Notes: generated by a model not told the origin, from the sequence alone. Counted from the first letter of the stretch, positions 37,277 to 48,915 are shown. The stretch: 64,000 nt of DNA from an uncultured Cohaesibacter sp. (GCF_963676275.1 NZ_OY781091.1:2458775-2522774); one strand, 5' to 3'. Made by a program: numbers and translations.

Positions 37277-37557
37277 TCTATGGCATCTCCGGCCATCATC
37301 AAACGGCCCCTCGCCATGACCTCAGTTCCCTTGAAGGATCGCCATTGCGGCGCGGACAGAAGACAAAAGGGCAGAAACAGGTTGATATGATGCGCCATGC
37401 GGGATATGAAGCCCAACATTCCAGCACTGAGTAATCGGGATGCCGACGGGTTGCCTTGCAAAATCCCGGTCACAATCCGTCATTTGCTAAAAACCGCGCC
37501 GGGTCGAGCTGAAGACCGGACGCCCTGAAAACGCCCATTCGAGAATCGTTTAGTACC
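37277..37557. other. Intergenic region upstream of queA
   Basis: I see no gene. A minus-strand open frame crosses this stretch but also runs through the terminator and the cyclophilin gene, so it is not believable. The queA promoter must be here, but no clear -35/-10 pair stands out. Confidence 0.4.
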
Positions 37558-39845
<2,288 letters not shown>

Positions 39846-39883
39846 GCCATTGGCCGCTAAGAAACAATTACAAAAAGAAATCA

Positions 39884-39914
39884 AGCCACGGTCACATAGG
39901 CCGTGGCTTTTTTG
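39884..39914 (+). terminator. Rho-independent terminator of queA-tgt
   Basis: AAGCCACGG (39884-39892) pairs perfectly with CCGTGGCTT (39902-39910) around a nine-base loop, with six T at the end. Confidence 0.93.
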
Positions 39915-40000
39915 ATGCCATACAGCCACGAGAACACACTGATGCAAACGCACCAACGCCAGCGCTAATGCATCAAACAGCAAGAAATAGCGAGAAGGGG

Positions 40001-40076
40001 TGGTACGCCATCAAGGGTTCGAACCTTGGACCGTCCGATTAAGAGTCGGATGCTCTACCAGCTGAGCTAATGGCGC
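40001..40076 (-). tRNA. tRNA-Lys (CTT)
   Basis: The cloverleaf on the minus strand has acceptor GCGCCAT with ATGGCGT (first pair G-U), D arm TAGCTCAGCTGGTAGAGCA, anticodon loop CTCTTAA with anticodon CTT, and T arm GGTTCGAACC. CCA is encoded. Its body differs from the two TTT copies mainly in the acceptor and T stems. Confidence 0.97.
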
Positions 40077-40296
40077 ATAACCAAAACAGGACCAGAAGTC
40101 TTGTTTATCAATTTGATGACAGTCTTTTACCAGAGCGGAGCAAAAAATCAATATACGCGCTACTACGCTTTTGCATGTTCTGCACTGCTTTGTTCGCTAA
40201 AATTGGAAAAAATGCAAGCGAGACAAAAGAAGCAGGCCGCGAGGCACGCACGTCATCCACGCTGAGGGAAAAACTGAAAATCGAGGGGGAGGAGGA

Positions 40297-40372
40297 TGGT
40301 ATGCCCGGAAGGATTCGAACCTTCGACCGTCCGATTAAAAGTCGGATGCTCTACCAACTGAGCTACGGGCAC
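40297..40372 (-). tRNA. tRNA-Lys (TTT), copy 1
   Basis: The minus strand folds with acceptor GTGCCCG and CGGGCAT (first pair G-U), anticodon loop CTTTTAA with anticodon TTT, T arm GGTTCGAATCC and encoded CCA. It is identical over its 76 bases to the copy about 290 bases away. Confidence 0.97.
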
Positions 40373-40587
40373 ATGTTCCAAGCGCGAAGGTAAAACCAAC
40401 GCATTGCCTTTCCGTTAAAGGCTGGACCCTTGTAGCAGAAAAACCCCCTCAGTCGAGCGATGAATTCTGCTTAATACGGTTTTCTACAACATATTTGGCC
40501 GAGACAACCGCACCAACGCAAACCAGCAAACGCTCTCATCGCAGCCCCGAAGGAACTCCAGCTAAATAGTTGCAATTGCGGGAGAAA

Positions 40588-40663
40588 TGGTATGCCCGGA
40601 AGGATTCGAACCTTCGACCGTCCGATTAAAAGTCGGATGCTCTACCAACTGAGCTACGGGCAC
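40588..40663 (-). tRNA. tRNA-Lys (TTT), copy 2
   Basis: The same 76 bases as the neighbouring TTT gene, again with encoded CCA. The spacers between the three lysine tRNA genes are unrelated in sequence, so the duplication covers little more than the gene. Confidence 0.97.
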
Positions 40664-41101
40664 TTAACGTTGGTGAGCGCTTTTGTAACGCATTTTTCGC
40701 CTCAGTCAACACCCTCGCCAAATTCATTTCACTTTTCGTGGAAAACCCTGATAACGGTCATAAAGTGGTGATTTCAATCCAGAAACTGCTATCAGACTGA
40801 ATATTTGCGATTGCCTCATCAGGCAAAGCGGTAATCGTTCAGAGCATCAGGAATGCAGCCTGCCGAATATTTCCCGCGATCGAGGCCACTATGTCGCGCA
40901 GACTTTTTCTGGCATCCATGGATAAAAATCTATAACACAGTCATATTCAGACCGTCCGCAGCATCCTGATCGTAAAGGGTGACAAGAGACAATCGCAAAC
41001 GCTTGATTGGACTTGCCCCTTTAGACAGACTAGATCGGAAGGCATGAACGGGCAGAGCGCTTTGCTGATACTGGACGAAATGAAGATCGAAGGAGCAGGA
41101 A
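40664..41101. other. Intergenic region between tRNA-Lys and ccdA
   Basis: No convincing gene. On the plus strand CGATTGCC (40808-40815) can pair with GGTAATCG (40830-40837), and an alternative TTGCCT/AGGCAA hairpin lies inside it; neither has a T run. The promoters of copy 2 of tRNA-Lys (minus) and of ccdA (plus) should lie here. Confidence 0.45.
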
Positions 41102-41839
41102 ATGAATTTTGATGTATCAATCACCGGCGCGATTCTCGCTGGCTTCATCTCCTTTATCTCGCCTTGCGTCTTGCCGCTCGTGCCGCCTTATCTCTGCTAT
41201 ATCGCCGGCGTCAGCATGGACGAATTCACCGGCAATGAAGACAAGCAGCGGGCCGCGATGCGCATCTTCATTTCCGCCGTCGCCTTCGTTCTCGGCTTCA
41301 CCACCATTTTCGTGCTGCTCGGGGCAGGTGCCTCGGTCATCGGGCAATATCTGAAACTCTATTCGGGTATCTTCTCCTATGTTGCCGGTGCCATCATCAT
41401 CATTATGGGCCTGCATTTTCTCGGCCTGTTCAGAATCGCTTTTCTGTATCGCGAAGCCCGCGTCAATGTGCAGAACAAGCCCGCAGGCATTCTCGGGGCC
41501 TATCTCATCGGTCTGGCCTTTGCGTTCGGCTGGACGCCCTGCATCGGTCCTGTGCTCGCAACGATTCTGGCCATTGCCGGTACCGAGGAAAATATCCAGC
41601 GCGGCATGCTGTTACTGACCGCCTACAGCCTTGGGCTGGGCGTGCCCTTTCTTCTCGCCGCGCTGTTTGCCGGACAATTCATGAGCACCATGAAGCGCTT
41701 TCGCAAACATATGGGCCGGGTGGAAAAGCTGATGGGGGCCTTGCTGGTATTGACCGGCATTCTCTTCATCACCGGTCAAGTCCAGAATGCCGCCTTCTGG
41801 CTTCAGGAAATGCTCCCCGGCCTCAGCTCCATCGGATAA
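41102..41839 (+). CDS. ccdA: Cytochrome c biogenesis protein CcdA
   Basis: Carries reducing equivalents across the inner membrane for cytochrome c maturation and related periplasmic thiol reduction. The 245 residues contain six predicted helices. The two redox cysteines are in the expected contexts: FISPCVLPLVPPYLCYIAG in helix I and AFGWTPCIGPVLA in helix IV. AAGGAG is ideally spaced before the ATG. It is followed by a convergent transporter gene. No thioredoxin-like partner is adjacent. Confidence 0.95.
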   Translation: MNFDVSITGAILAGFISFISPCVLPLVPPYLCYIAGVSMDEFTGNEDKQRAAMRIFISAVAFVLGFTTIFVLLGAGASVIGQYLKLYSGIFSYVAGAIIIIMGLHFLGLFRIAFLYREARVNVQNKPAGILGAYLIGLAFAFGWTPCIGPVLATILAIAGTEENIQRGMLLLTAYSLGLGVPFLLAALFAGQFMSTMKRFRKHMGRVEKLMGALLVLTGILFITGQVQNAAFWLQEMLPGLSSIG

Positions 41840-41861
41840 AAAGGCCGGAAATGATCCGGCC
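41836..41861 (-). terminator. Terminator between ccdA and the DMT transporter gene
   Basis: GGCCGGA (41843-41849) and TCCGGCC (41855-41861) form a stem. On the minus strand five T follow directly, so it mainly ends the transporter transcript. On the plus strand only CTTG follows. Confidence 0.7.
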
Positions 41862-41900
41862 CTTGATCGTGAGTGACTTTTCGGCAGCAATTCCAGAGCT

Positions 41901-42833
41901 CTATTCGGGCAAGGCAACAGCGCTCGCTCTTGCTTTCTTGAGAAGGCTGAGAGGGAAGGTTGCCAACAACACACCCGACATCACCAGAATGAAGCCCACC
42001 AGATGGAAGGGGCGGAAAATTTCTCCAAGGAATACCACAGCCATCAGAATGCCCAGCGGCGGCATCAGATACATGACCAGTCCGGCAGTGGAGGGGCCAA
42101 GCACGCGGATGATATATTGATAGGCGAGCAGGGCACCAATGGACGAGAAAAAGATCATGCCCGCCAGACTGAGAAACTGCTCGGTATGGCTCGGCCAGGT
42201 ATCAGAAACAACATTCTCCCAGATGACGAAGGGAATCTGGATCGTGGCCCCGGCGATTCCGACAATCGCAAACATCGCAAGCGTGGGGACCGACTGAAAG
42301 ATCTTGCGCTTGGAGAGCACCGTATAGATTGCCCAGCTGATCGCCGCCGCCACAAACAGAAGATCACCGCTGGAAAAGCGTATCGAGAGCAGGGTTTCCA
42401 GATGGCCCTTGCAGACGATGAAAGCGACTCCGACAAAACCGAGCAAAATGCCAATCACCTCGCGCAGAGAAACCTTTCGCCCCCGAAACATCCATTCGAA
42501 CAGGATGATAATCACCGGGGAGGATGAATAGATGAGAGTGCCGTTCGTCGCAGAAGTGTGTTTGAGCGCCATATATACGCCGGATCCGCTGATCCCCATT
42601 CCCATGAAAGCTGTCAGCAATATGAGCTTCCATTGATCGCGAAACATGTGGCGATGATCAACCAGCATTTTCCAGGCGAAGGGCAAAACCACAAGGGAGG
42701 CACCACCCCAACGCAAAAATGCCAGTGTGAAGGGTTCAATCGTGCGGACGGCGACAGCGCCGATGATAATGTTGGAGGCAAGCAAAAAGGGGCATACCGC
42801 CATGAGAAGAAAGGCGAAAAACTTGGGAGACAA
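41901..42833 (-). CDS. EamA-type DMT superfamily transporter
   Basis: A 310-residue, ten-helix transporter with two EamA repeats: the first from LASNIIIGAVAVRTIEPFTLAFLRW to IGILLGFVGVAFIV, the second from SSGDLLFVAAAISWAIYTVL to HLVGFILVMSGVLL. The start used is TTG; an ATG ten codons in (MAVCPFLLASN) is possible, but family members usually have a few residues before that point. Export of small metabolites is typical, but the substrate cannot be read from sequence. Confidence 0.85.
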   Translation of the reverse strand: MSPKFFAFLLMAVCPFLLASNIIIGAVAVRTIEPFTLAFLRWGGASLVVLPFAWKMLVDHRHMFRDQWKLILLTAFMGMGISGSGVYMALKHTSATNGTLIYSSSPVIIILFEWMFRGRKVSLREVIGILLGFVGVAFIVCKGHLETLLSIRFSSGDLLFVAAAISWAIYTVLSKRKIFQSVPTLAMFAIVGIAGATIQIPFVIWENVVSDTWPSHTEQFLSLAGMIFFSSIGALLAYQYIIRVLGPSTAGLVMYLMPPLGILMAVVFLGEIFRPFHLVGFILVMSGVLLATFPLSLLKKARASAVALPE

Positions 42834-42965
42834 GAGACAGTTCCGAAAATTGGAAAGGGCAGGATAATTTGGCGCGGATATTAGTGACTTTCACCGGCCG
42901 AGACAATCGCTAACTGTCGACAACCATCATGCAATGTCAAAAACCCAAAGAAAAGAGAGCGATAC

Positions 42966-44066
42966 CTATTTCAAGGCCAGACTCTGCCCTCGGTAGGCGG
43001 AGACGGAACATTCAAAATTTGAATAATTCAGCTGGGCACATATCGACGCAGCCTGCGCCGCATTCGATATCGGCCCCAGAACGAGATGCAGCGCCAATTG
43101 CCCTTCGGTATTCTGGGTTACCCGGCTCAAGGGGCGAAGATCTCCCACCAGACTTTTCTTTGTCTCGGAAATCTCGCGCCATGCCGCATTGATATCCGAA
43201 ATCGAAACAAAGGTCCCCAGATCGAGCCCAAATGCAGTCTGGCCAAAGGTGGGCTGACTTGACAGAGGATCAAAATTCGGTGCCGAAACAACTTCACTCA
43301 CGGCCCGAAGATCGTCACTGACAGAGGCTTGAGGGGCTTGGTTAACATGCCCTCCATGCCCTGCAGGCTTGTCTCTGGGCAACATCTGGCCAACCGGATG
43401 AGCCTTGGCTTCATAATCAAGGGTGAGCGGCTCTTCAGTAATCCTGAGCTGGGGCTGGTCATTCTGCTTGAAGGGATCAAACGCCCCTCCATTTTCCAAA
43501 CCGCCGACACGTCCGATGGATCCGGTAGATTGAGTATCAACCGGCATGCTGACCTGACCATTGCCAAGAATGAACGGATTGCGGCTATCCACACGCTGTG
43601 GCAATTCGACCACACGAACGGGAGCATCCACTTCCGGCCCGTCCAGTTCCAGCTTTGCCAGTCGCTGTTTCAGCCGATTATTCTCGTCGCGCAATCTTTG
43701 CGTGGTGGTATGAAAGGCGCTGACTTCCTGCTTCAGGCTTTTCAGCTCCGCCATCAGATCCTGCAACTGGTGGGCATTGTCCCCCGATTGTTTCGCAAAC
43801 GGATCGAAGCTCTGATTCTGCTGGGCAACCAGATTATTCTGAGCGGAAGCGTGGGATTTGTCGTCAAGGCTTGAGGCGGTTTTGTCGATTGACCCGGTAA
43901 CAAGACGCGCGTCACCATTATCCAACGATACAACAACGCTGGGGTCTTTGGCGGAATCACGGGTATCATCCACCATCGTCAAGGCAACCAAACCTGTTAG
44001 CACCGCCGCAAATGCCCAACCGGCCATCATGGTTACATCGAAGATGGATTTGCCTGGCCGCGCCAT
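42966..44066 (-). CDS. Membrane-anchored coiled-coil protein with a SPOR-like C-terminus
   Basis: A 366-residue protein with one N-terminal membrane helix (VTMMAGWAFAAVLTGLVALTMV) and a short coiled coil (about 100-145, LQDLMAELKSLKQEV to NNRLKQRLAKLE). A long low-complexity stretch with several FDPF repeats (FDPFAKQ, FDPFKQN) follows. The C-terminal domain is about 80 residues (FGLDLGTFVSISDINAAWREI to FECSVSAYRGQSL). The latter has the beta-alpha-beta look of SPOR domains that bind denuded peptidoglycan. It is divergent from glmU, which makes a peptidoglycan precursor. An envelope role is plausible but unproven. Confidence 0.75.
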   Translation of the reverse strand: MARPGKSIFDVTMMAGWAFAAVLTGLVALTMVDDTRDSAKDPSVVVSLDNGDARLVTGSIDKTASSLDDKSHASAQNNLVAQQNQSFDPFAKQSGDNAHQLQDLMAELKSLKQEVSAFHTTTQRLRDENNRLKQRLAKLELDGPEVDAPVRVVELPQRVDSRNPFILGNGQVSMPVDTQSTGSIGRVGGLENGGAFDPFKQNDQPQLRITEEPLTLDYEAKAHPVGQMLPRDKPAGHGGHVNQAPQASVSDDLRAVSEVVSAPNFDPLSSQPTFGQTAFGLDLGTFVSISDINAAWREISETKKSLVGDLRPLSRVTQNTEGQLALHLVLGPISNAAQAASICAQLNYSNFECSVSAYRGQSLALK

Positions 44067-44231
44067 ACAAATGCCTCCTTAACGCGCGAATCTTTTGATT
44101 CACGCTCTGTTAAGCAAAGTCTTTTTTTACTGTTACCGCAAGGCCCGTTCGTATAACTGTTTCATTTGTTCCTTAGGAATTTTCCTCAGAACGGACTTTT
44201 ATCGCTTAAGAATGGTCTCAGGAGGCTATAG

Positions 44232-45578
44232 ATGACACATCGCACATGTCAGGCAATCATCCTGGCTGCGGGGCAAGGCACCCGCATGAAGTCGAAAACC
44301 CCGAAGGTCCTGCACAAGATTGCCGGACTGCCAATGGTCGGGCATGTGTCAGCAGCAGCGCTCAAGGCAGGCGTGGAGCGTGTGGCGCTCATTGTCGGGC
44401 CGGACATGGACGCCGTCTTGCAGGAAGCGCAGAAAAAGCATCCTTCAGTCATTGCATGCGAGCAGACCGAACGCCTTGGCACCGCTCATGCGGTTCTGGC
44501 AGCAAGAAGTGAACTGGAAAAGGCCTGCGACGATGTCATCATCCTTTTTGCAGATACCCCGCTTCTGCGCCCCGAGACCATTTCTGCCATGCGCGACAAG
44601 CTCGCAGAAGGCTTCGACGTGGTTGTTCTGGGCTTCAGGACCGATGCTCCGGATCCTTACGGAAGGTTGCTCCAACAGGATGGAAAACTCATCGCCATCC
44701 GCGAGGCCAAGGACTGCACGGATGAAGAATTCAAGGTCAATTTCTGCAATGGCGGTATCATGGGCTTTTCCGGAGCCCATTTGCTCGGCCTTCTGGACGA
44801 GATCAGCAATGACAATGCTCAGGGCGAATATTATCTCACCGATGCGGTAGAGATTGCCAACGCCCGAGGGCTCAAAGTGACCGCGATAGAGGCCGATGAA
44901 GCCGAACTGCAAGGCGTCAATAGCCGCGCCCATCTGGCGAAAGTGGAAGCCACCTTCCAGACCCGCGCCCGCGAAGAGGCCATGGCCAATGGCGTTACGC
45001 TCACCGCGCCGGAAACTGTTTTCTTTTCCCATGATACCAAACTGGGGCAGGATATCATCATCGAACCCAACGTCTTTTTCGCGCCCGGAGTAACCGTTGG
45101 CGATGACGTCACGATTCTGGCCAATTGCTATTTTGAAGATGCCACAATCGGGAAGAGCTGCTCGATTGGCCCTTATGCCCGCCTGCGGCCGGGAACCGTG
45201 CTGGAGAAAAAAGCCAAAGTCGGCAATTTCGTCGAGATCAAGAAGTCGCTTGTCGAGGAAGGTGCCAAGGTCAATCACCTGACCTATATCGGCGACGCCC
45301 GCGTCGGAGCCAAGGCGAATATCGGCGCCGGTACGATTACCTGCAACTATGATGGCTTTAGCAAATTCAAGACCGATATCGGCAAGGGCGCCTTCATCGG
45401 CTCCAACACCTCACTGGTCGCCCCTGCGAGCATTGGAGACGGTGCCATCATCGGAGCCGGAAGCGTGATAACAGACGCTGTTAACGCTGATGATCTTGCA
45501 TTCACACGTGCAAAACCGATCGTCAAACCCGGCTGGGCGGCTGCTTTCAGAAGCAGAAAATCCAAAGAAAAGAAATAG
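44232..45578 (+). CDS. glmU: Bifunctional UDP-N-acetylglucosamine pyrophosphorylase / glucosamine-1-phosphate N-acetyltransferase
   Basis: Makes UDP-GlcNAc for peptidoglycan and lipid A. The 448 residues have an N-terminal uridylyltransferase with LAAGQGTRMKSKTPKVLHKIAG and TERLGTAHAVLAA. The C-terminal left-handed beta-helix has hexapeptide repeats, including GARVGAKANIGAGTITCNYDG with the active-site region. AGGAGG lies six bases before the ATG. glmS, which supplies glucosamine-6-phosphate, follows on the same strand but behind a terminator. Confidence 0.97.
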   Translation: MTHRTCQAIILAAGQGTRMKSKTPKVLHKIAGLPMVGHVSAAALKAGVERVALIVGPDMDAVLQEAQKKHPSVIACEQTERLGTAHAVLAARSELEKACDDVIILFADTPLLRPETISAMRDKLAEGFDVVVLGFRTDAPDPYGRLLQQDGKLIAIREAKDCTDEEFKVNFCNGGIMGFSGAHLLGLLDEISNDNAQGEYYLTDAVEIANARGLKVTAIEADEAELQGVNSRAHLAKVEATFQTRAREEAMANGVTLTAPETVFFSHDTKLGQDIIIEPNVFFAPGVTVGDDVTILANCYFEDATIGKSCSIGPYARLRPGTVLEKKAKVGNFVEIKKSLVEEGAKVNHLTYIGDARVGAKANIGAGTITCNYDGFSKFKTDIGKGAFIGSNTSLVAPASIGDGAIIGAGSVITDAVNADDLAFTRAKPIVKPGWAAAFRSRKSKEKK

Positions 45579-45590
45579 ATGGAACAATCA

Positions 45591-45617
45591 GGAAGGGTCA
45601 GAAACACCCTTCCTTTT
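45591..45617 (+). terminator. Rho-independent terminator between glmU and glmS
   Basis: GGAAGGGT (45591-45598) pairs with ACCCTTCC (45606-45613) around a seven-base loop and is followed by TTTT. It implies that glmS has its own promoter in the next 110 bases. Confidence 0.85.
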
Positions 45618-45727
45618 GCCCTTCGTTAGAAATTGCAACTGGATTTGATTTCATAAATCAAGCTCCTTTGCGTTACTGATCATTCAAATCAAATTTTCCA
45701 AAATCAATTATCGGGAAGAATATTGCC

Positions 45728-47554
45728 ATGTGTGGAATTGTCGGAATTCTGGGTAAGGAAGCGGTTGCGCCTCAATTGGTAGACGCCCTGAAGCGTCTGG
45801 AATATCGCGGATATGATTCCGCCGGTGTAGCCACCATCTGCAACAACACGCTCGACCGCCGCCGCGCTCCGGGCAAGCTGCGCAATCTGGAGCAGTTGCT
45901 GCTGGAAAACCCGCTTCCCGGAACCATCGGCATCGGCCACACCCGCTGGGCCACCCATGGCATTCCCAACGAAACCAACGCCCACCCGCACAGAGCGGGC
46001 AATGTGGCTGCCGTCCATAACGGCATCATCGAGAATTTCCGCGAATTGCGCGAAGAACTCGCATCCAAAGGCCATCATTTCGAGACGGAAACCGACACCG
46101 AAACCGTGGTCCATCTGATCCATGATGAAATGCTCGCGGGCAAAAAGCCGGTTGAAGCCGTAGCCGCAGTGCTTGGCCGACTGGAAGGCGCCTTTTCACT
46201 GGCCATCATTTTCGGCGGTGAAGAAGATCTGATGATCGGTGCCCGTCGCGGCTCTCCGCTCGCAGTGGGCCATGGCGATGGCGAAATGTATCTGGGCTCG
46301 GATTCCTTTGCCCTTGCTCCCTTCACCGATGAAGTGACCTATCTGGAAGAAGGCGATTGGGTTGTCCTTACGCGCCATTCGGCCACCTTCTATGATGAAG
46401 CCAACAATCAGGTCGCCCGACAGGCCACCACGGCGCTTGCCTCTGCCAATATCGTCGACAAGGGCAACTACAAGCATTTCATGGAAAAGGAAATCCATGA
46501 ACAGCCCGAAGTCATCCAGCATACGCTGGCCCATTATGTCGATTTCGCCAAGGGCACCATCCGCTTCAAGGACAAGCTTCCCTTTGATTTTGCCAATCTA
46601 AACCGGATTTCGCTCAGCGCCTGCGGTACAGCCTATTATGCAGGGGTCGTCGCCAAATACTGGTTCGAGAAGCTGGCCCGCATTCCGGTCGACATGGATG
46701 TCGCTTCGGAATTCCGCTATCGCGAAATGCCGATGCAGGAAAACGGCCTTGCGCTGTTCATCTCCCAATCGGGCGAAACCGCCGATACACTGGCCTCCCT
46801 GCGCTATTGCAAGCAGCAGGGGCAGCATATCGCCGCCATTGTCAATGTGCCCGAAAGCACCATCGCACGCGAAAGCGACGTCATTTTCCCCACGCTGGCC
46901 GGAGCCGAAATCGGGGTGGCATCGACCAAGGCCTTCACCTGTCAGCTATCGGTGCTACTCGCCCTCGCCATCATGGCCGGTCGCGCCCGCGGTACAATCT
47001 CGCAGCAGCAGGAAGCCGATTATGTCAAGGCGCTGAGCGAATTGCCCAAATACATTCGTCAGGCGCTCAAGGCCGACGCCACCATCGCAGAGCTTGCCCA
47101 TGATCTGGCCAAGGTTAAACATGTGCTTTATCTGGGGCGCGGAACCAATTTTCCGCTCGCTATGGAAGGCGCACTCAAGCTCAAGGAAATCTCCTATATT
47201 CACGCCGAAGGCTATGCGGCTGGCGAACTCAAGCATGGACCGATTGCCTTGATCGATGAGACCATGCCCGTCGTCGTCATCGCTCCCGATGATGCCTATT
47301 ATGACAAGACCGTATCCAACATGCAGGAAGTAGCTGCCCGCGACGGGCGCATCATTCTGATCACCGATGAGGCGGGCGCGAAGAAAAACGCACTGGAAGA
47401 CAGCACGACCATCGTCATGCCAACCGTACCGGAAGTCATTGCCCCGATTGTTTTTGCCCTGCCTGTGCAAATGCTGGCCTATTATACGGCCAATTTCATG
47501 GGAACCGACGTGGATCAGCCGCGCAACCTTGCAAAATCCGTGACGGTGGAATAG
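45728..47554 (+). CDS. glmS: Glutamine--fructose-6-phosphate aminotransferase (isomerizing)
   Basis: The entry step to amino sugars, making glucosamine-6-phosphate. The 608 residues begin CGIVGILG, with cysteine 1 (after Met removal) as the glutaminase nucleophile, and contain LEYRGYDSAG and HTRWATHG. Two SIS sugar-isomerase domains follow (ISLSACGTAYYAG, ISQSGETADTLASLR, VASTKAFTCQL). The C-terminus DQPRNLAKSVTVE is the family ending. No glmS ribozyme precedes it. Confidence 0.97.
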   Translation: MCGIVGILGKEAVAPQLVDALKRLEYRGYDSAGVATICNNTLDRRRAPGKLRNLEQLLLENPLPGTIGIGHTRWATHGIPNETNAHPHRAGNVAAVHNGIIENFRELREELASKGHHFETETDTETVVHLIHDEMLAGKKPVEAVAAVLGRLEGAFSLAIIFGGEEDLMIGARRGSPLAVGHGDGEMYLGSDSFALAPFTDEVTYLEEGDWVVLTRHSATFYDEANNQVARQATTALASANIVDKGNYKHFMEKEIHEQPEVIQHTLAHYVDFAKGTIRFKDKLPFDFANLNRISLSACGTAYYAGVVAKYWFEKLARIPVDMDVASEFRYREMPMQENGLALFISQSGETADTLASLRYCKQQGQHIAAIVNVPESTIARESDVIFPTLAGAEIGVASTKAFTCQLSVLLALAIMAGRARGTISQQQEADYVKALSELPKYIRQALKADATIAELAHDLAKVKHVLYLGRGTNFPLAMEGALKLKEISYIHAEGYAAGELKHGPIALIDETMPVVVIAPDDAYYDKTVSNMQEVAARDGRIILITDEAGAKKNALEDSTTIVMPTVPEVIAPIVFALPVQMLAYYTANFMGTDVDQPRNLAKSVTVE

Positions 47555-47582
47555 GTCATTCGCAAATCCACTTCACAAACAG

Positions 47583-47608
47583 GCCCATTTGCCCCAAGGC
47601 AAATGGGC
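47583..47608 (+). repeat. Perfect inverted repeat between glmS and the GNAT gene
   Basis: GCCCATTTGCC (47583-47593) pairs perfectly with GGCAAATGGGC (47598-47608) around a CCAA loop. Neither strand has a T run next to it, so it is not a standard terminator. It may act on mRNA stability or as a weak terminator. Confidence 0.7.
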
Positions 47609-47624
47609 AAGCAAGACAATAGCC

Positions 47625-48176
47625 ATGAAACTCATTTTGCGGACAATCACCCTTGAGGATCTCCCCAAGTATCGCAGCCTGATTGCCCCCAGCCAGCCCT
47701 TTCATCGGCTCAATGGCCCTTATCTGGGCATGCCCACACAAGCGGATCAGAACAAGAAAATCATGGAATTCGGGTTCGAGCTGACCAAGCAGAATCCGGG
47801 CTTCAATTTCGAACTGATATGCGACGGCGATGATGGCCGAATTCTGGGCGAAGTTTCCTACTATTGGAAAGACCAGCGCACCAACTGGCTTGAGGTGGGC
47901 ATCGTCCTTTTCAACCAGTCAGACTGGGGCAAGGGCATTGGCACTCTGGCGCTGCCCATGTGGATCGACAAACAGCTTGCAGAACGTCCCGCACTGGTGC
48001 GCATTGGCCTGACGACATGGTCCGGCAATGCCGGCATGATGGCGCTTGCTACGAAAATCGGCCTCACACAGGAGGCCTGTTATCGCAAGGCGCGCATTCT
48101 GGATGGCAAATATTTTGATTCTTTGAGCTATGGCATTCTGCGCGAGGAATGGCAGGCATTGCGCGGCAAGGCATAA
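47625..48176 (+). CDS. GNAT family N-acetyltransferase, RimJ/RimL-like
   Basis: A 183-residue acetyltransferase fold. I chose the ATG giving MKLILRTITLEDLPKYRSL because the hairpin at 47583-47608 overlaps the longer reading. Core features are LGEVSYYWKDQRTNWLEVGIVLF, the acetyl-CoA loop region SDWGKGIGTLALPMW (Q/R-x-x-G-x-G/A motif as WGKGIG), and LTTWSGNAGMMALATKIG near the end. The motifs fit the RimJ/RimL-like branch. The substrate is unknown. It may be cotranscribed with glmS. Confidence 0.82.
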   Translation: MKLILRTITLEDLPKYRSLIAPSQPFHRLNGPYLGMPTQADQNKKIMEFGFELTKQNPGFNFELICDGDDGRILGEVSYYWKDQRTNWLEVGIVLFNQSDWGKGIGTLALPMWIDKQLAERPALVRIGLTTWSGNAGMMALATKIGLTQEACYRKARILDGKYFDSLSYGILREEWQALRGKA

Positions 48177-48237
48177 GGCGCCACAACAAAGCTCCCAATC
48201 CCTATAGAAATTGCAGCTCCGCAAGTCCGGCACCGGG

Positions 48238-48615
48238 TCATTCATCCGGACCATCAGGCCGCGTTCCCACATAGAGCGCAGAAGCGGCAAAAAACAGGAT
48301 CACCAGAACAAGCAGCCAGACGCCGGGCCGCACCGCCGTAACGAACATCGCAAAGCCAAGCGCCATACCGCCAAAGGCCAGATATTTTGCCTTGCGCGGG
48401 ATCGCGCCGTGATCGCGCCAGGCCACGACCGGTGGACCAAACACCCTGTGATTGAGCAGCCAGCGCTCCAGTCGCGGCGATGAGCGGGCAAAAAAGAAGG
48501 CCGCCAGAATGAAAAAGCCGGTAGACGGCAACAAGGGCAAGAAGACACCAATGATGCCAATCGCCACGAATGCGAGGCCCGCCAACAGATAAAGCGGCTG
48601 CTGTAACCTTTTCAT
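48238..48615 (-). CDS. YbaN/DUF454 family inner membrane protein
   Basis: A 125-residue protein of the YbaN (DUF454) family, function unknown. The start used gives MKRLQQPLYLLAGLAFVAIG; the frame is open 30 codons more, but the family starts here. Three to four helices are expected. The signature LPLLPSTGFFILAAFFFARSSPRLERWLLNH, with conserved P-x-x-P-S-T-x-F, is clear. LNHRVFGPPVVAWRDHGAI follows it. It converges on the GNAT gene. Confidence 0.87.
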   Translation of the reverse strand: MKRLQQPLYLLAGLAFVAIGIIGVFLPLLPSTGFFILAAFFFARSSPRLERWLLNHRVFGPPVVAWRDHGAIPRKAKYLAFGGMALGFAMFVTAVRPGVWLLVLVILFFAASALYVGTRPDGPDE

Positions 48616-48915
48616 ACCATTGCCTTTGGAGTGTCGCAAAATCGACCGAAGGAATAATATTATGAAGAATACATACAAAATATTTATCTCGATCCCATCC
48701 TGCAACCGATAAAGCTCATTATTCGGGCGGGAAACTGTTTTCTTAATCTTTTAAGTCAGGGCAAGCCACACTATCTTGTATATATTGAGAGCGTGAACGG
48801 GTCCTCGTCACGGTTCCCCATTGATCGTGCGGCCAGCAGTCGAGTAATCGTCTCTTTCGGGCCGAGAGCACGTCATTTGCGAGGCCTTTTACCAAGTCAT
48901 ACGGAACAGATAGAG

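Noticed and set aside
36661-37473. Minus-strand frame of 270 codons opposite the second cyclophilin gene
   Set aside because: It is the antisense shadow of a well-supported gene and also crosses a terminator.
40280-40297. CCTCCTCCC on the minus strand just after tRNA-Lys, like the sRNA loops
   Set aside because: It is not in a hairpin loop, and the other lysine tRNA trailers do not share it. A C/T-rich trailer is enough explanation.
40070-40393. Open reading frame of 107 codons across the first TTT tRNA-Lys gene
   Set aside because: Its C-terminal part is the antisense of a tRNA gene; such frames are well-known false calls.
45618-45727. glmS ribozyme upstream of glmS
   Set aside because: The interval is only 110 bases and contains no recognisable ribozyme core; the ribozyme is known mainly from Gram-positive bacteria.
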